This document shows positions 58,599 through 64,000 of a stretch of DNA of 64,000 bases, piece by piece (positions within the stretch are counted from its first letter, which is position 1; each line of letters begins with the position of its first letter). The position numbers and the translations under genes were made by a program. The notes beneath the pieces were generated by a model. It had not been told where the DNA came from. It searched no databases and saw only the letters and a list, made by a program, of their open reading frames with translations. The stretch comes from Kibdelosporangium sp. MJ126-NF4 (GTDB lineage Bacteria; Actinomycetota; Actinomycetes; Mycobacteriales; Pseudonocardiaceae), in assembly GCF_000826545.1 (NCBI RefSeq), contig NZ_CDME01000011.1:1812657-1876656 (forward strand), written 5' to 3'.

Positions 58599-59719
58599 CG
58601 GTGCATGAGGCCGATGTCGGCCAGTAACTTCTGCGGCCCGTCCGCTGAGTACACCGCGCCTGACTCCTTGATGAACTGCTGCCAGACAGTTCGGTCGTCG
58701 CGCCACGCGCGCAGGTAGCTCACGCACATCCCCGGCTCGATCAGCCAGTTGCGACCGCGTGCTGCCTTCAACGCGATGGTCATGCGGGCCTTGTCCTCGG
58801 CGGGTAGCGGCGCGGCGGCCACCATCGCGATCACGTCGTCGATGAAGCTCCTGCGCTTGTGCAGGAAAGTCCGCCAGTACAAGGGACTGTCGGCCTCGCC
58901 CAGTTCCCGGCCGGTGGTCAGCAGTGCGAACAGCCCCTCTGCCAGACAGTCGCCGAGCTCCTCCGACCGGGCCCGCCTGCCGTCCCGGTAGGGGTCGTAC
59001 CTGTCCTGGATGGCCAGCCCGGTGATGGCGGACGGCCGCAGGTGCCGCTCGTCGAGCAGGAAGAACCAGTCCTCGTTGTAGATCTTGGGGAAGAACGAGG
59101 TGTACGAGGACCGCCCGATCGCCAGCGCGCCACCGCCGATGAACGTGTCCTGGTCGCCACCGGCGTCGCGGAACGCGTGACACACAACGGAATTGTCCCA
59201 GTATCCGCCGATCGACAGTCCGACGCCCGCGTAGTCGGTCAGCAGCCCGGCGGCCTCGTTGAGGTCCTGCGGGCGTGGCACGGCGATGTCGTCGTCGAGG
59301 AACACGATCCGCTCCCAGCCCGCCACCTGTGCCAGCAGCAGACCGAAGTTGCGTTTCATGCTGGTGTCGGTCCGCCGGTCGAACCTGGTTCCCCGGATCA
59401 CCGCCGACGTTCTCAGTTCCGGGAACACGCCGGGACGCAGATCTGCGACGTCCACCGCGATGGTCTCGACACGCGCCGTCCGCGCCATCCGCAGTGTGGC
59501 TTCGGCCGAGGCGCGTTGGCTGCACAACGCGACGAGGACACAGTTCTGCGCGCGGGCCAGTCGCATCGCTGTCCGCAGGTACTTCACCGGTCGTGCGGTC
59601 GGCACGATGATGGCGTCGACCGGCGCCGAGGCCGCGACGGGATGCCGGGTGATCAGCTTCTGGTGGGATGGGATGTGATTGCTGGGCTCGCCCCCGTACA
59701 CCGGTGGGGCGATCGTCAT
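58571..59719 (-). CDS. Glycosyltransferase-like protein coupled to XRE regulator
   Basis: A 382-aa soluble protein with a GT-A-like nucleotide-sugar fold: N-terminal VDAIIVPTARP, and the metal-binding DDD in RIVFLDDDIAVPRP (near residue 140). An acceptor-side region with GGYWDNSVVCHAFRD and a C-terminal helical part follow. It is not a classic family 2 enzyme in length or motifs; function is uncertain. ATG 59719 overlaps the upstream XRE-type gene by 4 bp, a coupled pair. The frame extends to 60106 but only as a shadow. Confidence 0.65.
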   Translation of the reverse strand: MTIAPPVYGGEPSNHIPSHQKLITRHPVAASAPVDAIIVPTARPVKYLRTAMRLARAQNCVLVALCSQRASAEATLRMARTARVETIAVDVADLRPGVFPELRTSAVIRGTRFDRRTDTSMKRNFGLLLAQVAGWERIVFLDDDIAVPRPQDLNEAAGLLTDYAGVGLSIGGYWDNSVVCHAFRDAGGDQDTFIGGGALAIGRSSYTSFFPKIYNEDWFFLLDERHLRPSAITGLAIQDRYDPYRDGRRARSEELGDCLAEGLFALLTTGRELGEADSPLYWRTFLHKRRSFIDDVIAMVAAAPLPAEDKARMTIALKAARGRNWLIEPGMCVSYLRAWRDDRTVWQQFIKESGAVYSADGPQKLLADIGLMHRYRSRLTIM

Positions 59720-60798
59720 CCGGGACTCTCCACCCACTCGTGCAGCCGGTTCTCGGGCAAGGTCCAGTCGGGTGTCATGACCTGGCCGTTCACCACCGAG
59801 ACGCGGGTGATCACGCTGAAGGTCTGTGCGCCCTTGAAGTGCTGGGTGAGGAAGGCGGCGTTGCGGTCGCGGAACCGGGTGTCTGTCAGCGCGCGGACCA
59901 CGCCGTATGTGCCCCTGCTGAACATGCCGTTGCAGATGGTGACTGTGCGCAGAGCGTTGAACGGGTTGACGCCGCGGTAGAAGTGGCCGACGTCCTCGAC
60001 GAGTTTGCCGTCGCTCGTCAGGTGGGGCTTGATCAGCTCCGTGCGGTCGCCACGGCTCACCTCGAAGCCTCCGATGTCGCTCTCCTCGGCCCGCGCGACC
60101 TGCCACACCGGCAGTTCCACCCGGTCGAGCAGGTCACGGGTGACGAAGTTCCAGTCGACTCCACCGAGGAGCACGAGGTGCGAGGTGTAGTCGTCCTCCG
60201 TGAGGTCGGGCGCCAGCTTGAAGTGCACCAGGGTGGTCGGATTGGCAGCGCGGAGGTGACCGTACAGCTCGATCAACGCGTCGAGGTCCGCATATGTGTA
60301 GAGCGCCGTGTAGTCCAGGCTGTCCGGATCCGCGTAGGCGCCCTGCGGCAGCGAGTTCGGCAGCCGGGCGCAGACGATGGTGATGATGTTGTTGTCGCCG
60401 AAGTGCCAGAATCCCGGCAGCGGCGACTCGCTCGCCACCACGGGCTCCGGGGCGTCGGTGACCGCCTGGTCGCGCAACTGGAACAGCTCCTGCCGGAGCG
60501 CGTCCCGGTCCGATCGCTCGTTGTCGGTGAGCTGACTGGGCAGCAGCAGCCGGTAGGGCACGGTCTCCACCGACCGCATCGTCGCGAAGAAGGTCGCGTA
60601 CGACTCCAGCCGCCTCGTCGGCGGGACCTGCGACTTCGTCGGGCTCTCCCACGAGGAGATCAGCGAGATGCTCAGTGGTTTGCGTCCGCCGAACGCCTCC
60701 GCGAGCTGGAGCTGTGTGATCCCGAGGCCCGGCCAGTGCTCCTCGCGCAGCGACCGCAGCCTGGTCGCCAGTGCACGGCGCGCGTCTTCGGCGGACAC
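59716..60798 (-). CDS. XRE-type HTH protein with unassigned C-terminal domain
   Basis: A 360-aa protein. Residues ~5-70 are a Cro/C1-type helix-turn-helix (TQLQLAEAFG, SISLISSWESP). The remaining ~270 residues form a domain I cannot assign; it has strand-helix patterns such as NNIITIVCARLP, YTYADLDALIELYGHLRA, HLVLLGGVDWN and TICNGMFSRGTYG, which suggest a Rossmann-like fold binding a small molecule or nucleotide. GTG 60798 follows AAAGGTGA. Candidate operators of the form STGAA-N-TTCAS lie just upstream. Confidence 0.65.
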   Translation of the reverse strand: MSAEDARRALATRLRSLREEHWPGLGITQLQLAEAFGGRKPLSISLISSWESPTKSQVPPTRRLESYATFFATMRSVETVPYRLLLPSQLTDNERSDRDALRQELFQLRDQAVTDAPEPVVASESPLPGFWHFGDNNIITIVCARLPNSLPQGAYADPDSLDYTALYTYADLDALIELYGHLRAANPTTLVHFKLAPDLTEDDYTSHLVLLGGVDWNFVTRDLLDRVELPVWQVARAEESDIGGFEVSRGDRTELIKPHLTSDGKLVEDVGHFYRGVNPFNALRTVTICNGMFSRGTYGVVRALTDTRFRDRNAAFLTQHFKGAQTFSVITRVSVVNGQVMTPDWTLPENRLHEWVESPG

Positions 60799-60811
60799 AG
60801 CTTCACCTTTC

Positions 60812-60824
60812 AGTGAACTTCACT
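60812..60824. promoter_or_regulatory. Palindrome AGTGAACTTCACT, candidate XRE operator 1
   Basis: Perfect arms AGTGAA / TTCACT around one C, 14 bp before the XRE gene start, where binding would block its own transcription or translation start. Confidence 0.5.
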
Positions 60825-60969
60825 TAAGCCGTAGGGGACGGAGTGTACATCCGGGTGTGCTTCTGGAGGGAACCCCTATGTAACGCACCATGGTTACCGA
60901 AACCTGCGGCCATTGTGGTTTACCGGTACAGGCTTTACGCTGAACCTTAGCGAAGTCGAGCCAACTTTA

Positions 60970-60980
60970 CTGAATTTCAG
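60970..60980. promoter_or_regulatory. Palindrome CTGAATTTCAG, candidate XRE operator 2
   Basis: Perfect CTGAA-T-TTCAG, the same STGAA-N-TTCAS pattern as site 1, in the middle of the 296-bp divergent spacer between the XRE gene and the cyclase-like gene. A further half-site TTCAGT follows at 60985-60990. Confidence 0.45.
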
Positions 60981-61094
60981 ATTCTTCAGTCAAGCCCAGA
61001 ACTGGTCCGGCACGCCACACCTTCGCAGGGCAGGGACGGAGGACACCAGGAGACACGCCGAGCGGCGTGGCTGAACCGACCGGAAGGGGTCGTC

Positions 61095-61724
61095 ATGACG
61101 ACGCCATCGCCACCCACCCCTGTACTACCCCGTCACCGAGCGATCGTCGCGGTGGACATCGAAGACTCCACCACCAGGACGAACTGGGAACGCGCACTGC
61201 TGCGCAAAGTGATGTACGAGCTGATCGAGGAGGCGCTGCGGCGCGGCGGGATCGGCGAGCAGCACCGCGATCTGATCGACCGGGGAGACGGCGCGTTCAT
61301 CCTCGTCCACCCGGTCGACCAGGCACCGAAGACCGTTCTGCTGACCATGGTCATCCCCGCGCTGGCCGAACTGCTCGGGGACTACGACCCCGAACAACCC
61401 GACCACCGCTTCCGGCTGAGGGCCGCCGTCCACGCGGGCGAAGTGCACAACGACGGCCGAGGGTGGTACGGCGAGGACCTCGACGTCACTGCCCGACTGG
61501 TGGACGCGCCGGTGCTCAAGCGCACGCTCCGGCAGACCACGGCACCGCTTGTCCTCGTCGTGTCGCAGGACATCTACGAGTCAGTGGTCCGGCACGGCTA
61601 TGTCGGGATCGACGACACCGAGTACGAGCAGACTGTCCGCATCCGCATCGGCGGGCGCCGCAGGCGCGGGTGGGTGCGGATCCCGGGGCCCACCGGGTAC
61701 GGCGGTCACGGCCTGACGGCTTGA
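61095..61724 (+). CDS. Class III nucleotidyl cyclase-like protein
   Basis: A 209-aa single-domain protein related to adenylate/guanylate cyclases. Two metal-binding Asp positions are visible in AVDIEDSTTR and DRGDGAFIL; the C-terminal half has AAVHAGEVHNDGRGWYGEDLDVTARLVDAP typical of the fold. It lacks membrane or sensor domains, so it may act as a minimal cyclase or as an inactive signalling relative. Ribosome site GGAAGGGG before ATG. Divergent from the XRE/glycosyltransferase pair. The 3' end overlaps the next convergent gene by 19 bp. Confidence 0.65.
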   Translation: MTTPSPPTPVLPRHRAIVAVDIEDSTTRTNWERALLRKVMYELIEEALRRGGIGEQHRDLIDRGDGAFILVHPVDQAPKTVLLTMVIPALAELLGDYDPEQPDHRFRLRAAVHAGEVHNDGRGWYGEDLDVTARLVDAPVLKRTLRQTTAPLVLVVSQDIYESVVRHGYVGIDDTEYEQTVRIRIGGRRRRGWVRIPGPTGYGGHGLTA

Positions 61725-62458
61725 TCCGCCTCGATGTGCTCGGCGATCGCTGTGATCACCGCGTCGGAGTTCGTGTCGATGTAGAAGTGGTCGCCGGGGA
61801 AGACTCTCAGCTCGAAACCGCCGCTGGTGTGTTCCTCCCACACGCGGACCTCGTCCACTTCCACCTTCGGGTCCGCGTCACCGACGAACCCGAAGACCGG
61901 GGTGGTCAGCTTCGGGCCCGGTGTCCAGCGGTAGGTCTCCGCCGCCTGGTAGTCGCCCCGGATCGACGGCAGCACCATGGCCTGGATGTCCTCGTCGTCC
62001 AACAGGTGGGAGCCTGCCCCGCCGAGCAGTTTCACCTCGGCGATCAGTTCCTTGTCGCTGAGCAGGTGGACCGCCTCGTCCCTGGCGAGGCTCGGGGCTC
62101 GCCTGGCCGAGGCGAACAGCGCCGTCGGCCGCACACCGGCGTCCTCCAGCCTGCGGGTCAGCTCGAACGCCACCGACGCGCCCATGCTGTGGCCGAACAC
62201 CGTGATCGGTTTGTCCAGGTACGGCCGCAGCGCCGCCAACGCCCCGTCGGCCATCTCCTGGCAGGAGGTGAGGCAGGGCTCGGTACGCCGGTCCTGCCTG
62301 CCCGGGTACTGGATCGCCAGCACATCCACCTTGGGCGCCAGTGCCTTGGCCAGCGGCAGGTAGTAGCTCGCCGAACCGCCCGCGTGCGGTAGGCAGACCA
62401 ACCGGGCCGCTGCCTGCGGCGACTGGACGAAGCGTCGGATCCACCGGTCGTCGGTCAT
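61706..62458 (-). CDS. Type II thioesterase
   Basis: A 250-aa alpha/beta-hydrolase editing thioesterase of the kind that removes wrong groups from carrier proteins of NRPS/PKS assembly lines. Nucleophile in GHSMGASVAFEL, acid in GDADPKV and His in GDHFYIDT; N-terminal LVCLPHAGGSASYY is typical. No synthase gene is in the window, so it belongs to a cluster outside or acts alone. ATG 62458 overlaps the stop of the TetR gene (ATGA), so the two are co-translated. Confidence 0.9.
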   Translation of the reverse strand: MTDDRWIRRFVQSPQAAARLVCLPHAGGSASYYLPLAKALAPKVDVLAIQYPGRQDRRTEPCLTSCQEMADGALAALRPYLDKPITVFGHSMGASVAFELTRRLEDAGVRPTALFASARRAPSLARDEAVHLLSDKELIAEVKLLGGAGSHLLDDEDIQAMVLPSIRGDYQAAETYRWTPGPKLTTPVFGFVGDADPKVEVDEVRVWEEHTSGGFELRVFPGDHFYIDTNSDAVITAIAEHIEADQAVRP

Positions 62459-63174
62459 GACTTCGTTTCCCATTCTCTCAGCAGCCCGAGTCGCTGTTCC
62501 AGTCCGTCGAGGCAGCGTTGGACGGCGTACTGGAACAGATCCGTGAAGAAGTCCGCGACCCGCTCGGGCCTGCCGGCCATCCCCGCGACAAACGTACCGA
62601 CCGCGGCGAGGCCAGGGAGGTCGGATCGATCACGGAACGCCTGGTACTCACGGGCGTGCGCGTTGCGCACAGCGGCGATCCCGCGCTGGTCGTCCTCCAG
62701 CGCGATGTACTGGCAGGCCGTGGTCATCATGACGTTGTAGGCCAGCACGCTGTCGGCGCCGAACCCGGCTTCCTGCAGCAGCCGCACGCCCAGGTCGATG
62801 ATCGGTCCGCCGCATGAGGCCGGTGGGCCGTGCATGGCCAGCCGGTAGGCGACACCGGGATAGCGGCGCAGCACGTCGCGGTGGTCGTCGAGCAACAGCC
62901 CGAACCACTCGCGCCACGGCAACGTCTCCGGTGGGACCGTCAGCTCGCGGACCACGTGGTCGAGCACCAGGCTGACCACCGCCTCCCGGTCGCCGACATG
63001 GTGGTAGACCACCGCGGGGGAGGCCTCGATCCGCGCGGCCAGCTGCCGCAGGGTCCAGTTGTCCAGTCCATTCTCCGCAGTCAGCGCGACGGCCTCGGCC
63101 ACGATTCGTCCAACCGTGACCGCGGGCAGCCCCGCGCCATGGCGTGAACGCCCTCGCTGCTGTGGAACCCCCAT
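62455..63174 (-). CDS. TetR/AcrR-family regulator coupled to thioesterase
   Basis: A 239-aa TetR-type repressor; helix-turn-helix around residues 25-65 (WTLRQLAARIEASPAVVYHH) and a TetR_C-like ligand domain. Leaderless ATG at 63174: TACTGT six bases upstream. It precedes and overlaps the type II thioesterase gene, making it a likely regulator of that gene or its pathway. Signal unknown. Confidence 0.87.
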   Translation of the reverse strand: MGVPQQRGRSRHGAGLPAVTVGRIVAEAVALTAENGLDNWTLRQLAARIEASPAVVYHHVGDREAVVSLVLDHVVRELTVPPETLPWREWFGLLLDDHRDVLRRYPGVAYRLAMHGPPASCGGPIIDLGVRLLQEAGFGADSVLAYNVMMTTACQYIALEDDQRGIAAVRNAHAREYQAFRDRSDLPGLAAVGTFVAGMAGRPERVADFFTDLFQYAVQRCLDGLEQRLGLLREWETKS

Positions 63175-63244
63175 GGCCCGACAGTAGCGTTTTCCGCTGC
63201 CTGGCCTGTGCCGATTGGGAAGACCAGTGATCAACCCAGTGTGA

Positions 63245-64000
63245 TCAACCCAGTGTGATCGCCGTCAGGTCGACACCGTGCGCGGCCGTCGTGCTGACGT
63301 CACGCACCCGCTCGGCCCACACCGCGTGCCCGTGTGCGGTCCATAGTGGAACGAGCTGCAGTTCGCGCAGGACCTCGTTCTCGACGAGCCGGTAGTTCTC
63401 CGCCTGCACGACCGGATCACCGGACGCCGCAGCCGCGTCGAGGAACGGCTTGATCGACGGCAGGTCGAGCCCTTCGAACAGTTCATGCGGGCTGTCGATG
63501 CCCCAGGTGTGGATCTGGATCCGCACCGCCGGGCCGGTGTCGGTCTTCAGGCCGAGGTTGGTCTGTACCTGACTCCTGACGGCGGGCAGATCGGGATTGA
63601 CGCCATCGGAGAACCGCGCCGCGGTGAGGTCGGCCTGGGTGCGCAGGGTTTTGGCGGCGGCCGGGTCGAAGTTGCAGGCACGGCAGGTGCCGGAGCGTTC
63701 GCCGGGCGCGACGGCAGGTGGGTACAGCCGGGCGGCCGGATCGTACTGGTTGTCCATGGGCCCTTCGGTCACCGCCTTGCGGTCGATCGCCATGGCGATC
63801 GCGTACCTGGCGACCGGATCGGCCAGCTCCGGACCGAAGAGGAGATAACTGGCCTCAGGCTTCGGCCACACCACGTGCCGGGCGGCGAAGTCCTGGTGCA
63901 TCGAGGCGTGCCTGCTGCCGGGAAAGTCCACGACCAGATCGAGCTTGCCCGCCTTGACCTCGTCGAATGCCACGGCCAGGTCCGGGTACACCTTGAGGTC
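63245..64000 (-). CDS. ABC transporter substrate-binding protein, family 5 (partial)
   Basis: C-terminal ~250 residues of an extracellular solute-binding protein of the DppA/OppA family; the N terminus lies beyond the window edge. Features include the IAMAIDRKAVTEG segment common to the family, a CRAC motif near FDPAAAKTL and the terminal ELQLVPLWTAHG. It would bind peptides or similar solutes for an ABC importer. Stop codon TGA at 63245-63247, next to a 14-bp duplication (GTGATCAACCCAGT twice). Confidence 0.82.
   Translation of the reverse strand, partial: DLKVYPDLAVAFDEVKAGKLDLVVDFPGSRHASMHQDFAARHVVWPKPEASYLLFGPELADPVARYAIAMAIDRKAVTEGPMDNQYDPAARLYPPAVAPGERSGTCRACNFDPAAAKTLRTQADLTAARFSDGVNPDLPAVRSQVQTNLGLKTDTGPAVRIQIHTWGIDSPHELFEGLDLPSIKPFLDAAAASGDPVVQAENYRLVENEVLRELQLVPLWTAHGHAVWAERVRDVSTTAAHGVDLTAITLG

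Noticed and set aside
58041..59525. Extension of the SGNH hydrolase frame to 850 aa
   Set aside because: The upstream part is antisense to the acetyltransferase and shadows the glycosyltransferase-like gene; the real start with hydrophobic N terminus is at 58040.
63217..63256. 14-bp direct duplication as attachment site
   Set aside because: GTGATCAACCCAGT occurs twice in tandem at the stop of the binding-protein gene; with no integrase or tRNA it is best read as slippage.

Overview
The window is high-GC actinobacterial chromosome, most likely from the Pseudonocardiales. Evidence: GC-rich codon use, a complete Pup-proteasome system, the mycothiol ligase MshC, a deazaflavin (F420)-type enzyme, a 13E12/DUF222 HNH protein, frequent GTG starts, and gene order that follows the Mycobacterium tuberculosis mshC to pepE block (mshC, PAC2, hisE, hisG, RecB-like, trmI, mpa, dop, pup, prcB, prcA, pafA, pafB, pafC, tatA, tatC, helY, DUF4333, 5'-3' exonuclease, M24 peptidase). 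Genus assignment is inference; no rRNA or tRNA gene was seen.

Layout. 0-3.4 kb: ArsR-type regulator divergent from a coupled MFS transporter and M29 aminopeptidase. 3.4-4.5 kb: non-coding region with a 520-bp nested palindrome. 4.5-10.3 kb: accessory enzymes (HNH protein, secreted S15-type peptidase, F420-type oxidoreductase with divergent TetR, P450). 10.4-49.7 kb: conserved core, carrying mycothiol and histidine genes, tRNA methyltransferase, five paralogous membrane-anchored proteins, proteasome ATPase, three lipoproteins, Dop/Pup/20S proteasome, a pseudocaspase-FtsK/EccC fusion, PafA/B/C, Tat translocase and HelY. 49.7-52.7 kb: ruin of a LacI-controlled sugar-acid locus with two pseudogenes, a second inverted 512-bp copy of the palindrome and a perfect 7 x 32-bp tandem array. 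52.7-58.6 kb: transporters, M24 peptidase with AsnC-type regulator, SGNH hydrolase, acetyltransferase. 58.6-61.7 kb: XRE-type regulator with an unassigned domain, coupled glycosyltransferase-like gene and divergent class III cyclase-like gene. 61.7-64 kb: type II thioesterase coupled to TetR, and the C-terminal part of a peptide-binding protein cut by the window edge.

How the genes work together. Arc/Mpa, PrcA and PrcB form the degrading machine; Pup is the tag; PafA attaches it and Dop removes it; PafB/PafC form a DNA-damage-responsive regulator in mycobacteria. A PAC2 protein, possibly an assembly chaperone, lies in the same block. Several genes here lack a Shine-Dalgarno and instead have TANNNT 6-7 nt before the start codon; 18 such starts point to widespread leaderless transcription.

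Most notable: (1) two large nested palindromes in opposite orientation bracketing about 47 kb, the right one inside a wrecked catabolic locus; (2) a caspase-fold domain with both catalytic residues replaced, fused to an EccC-like triple ATPase and placed between prcA and pafA; (3) a five-gene array of divergent membrane-anchored paralogues with a conserved cysteine pair; (4) the XRE/glycosyltransferase/cyclase island.
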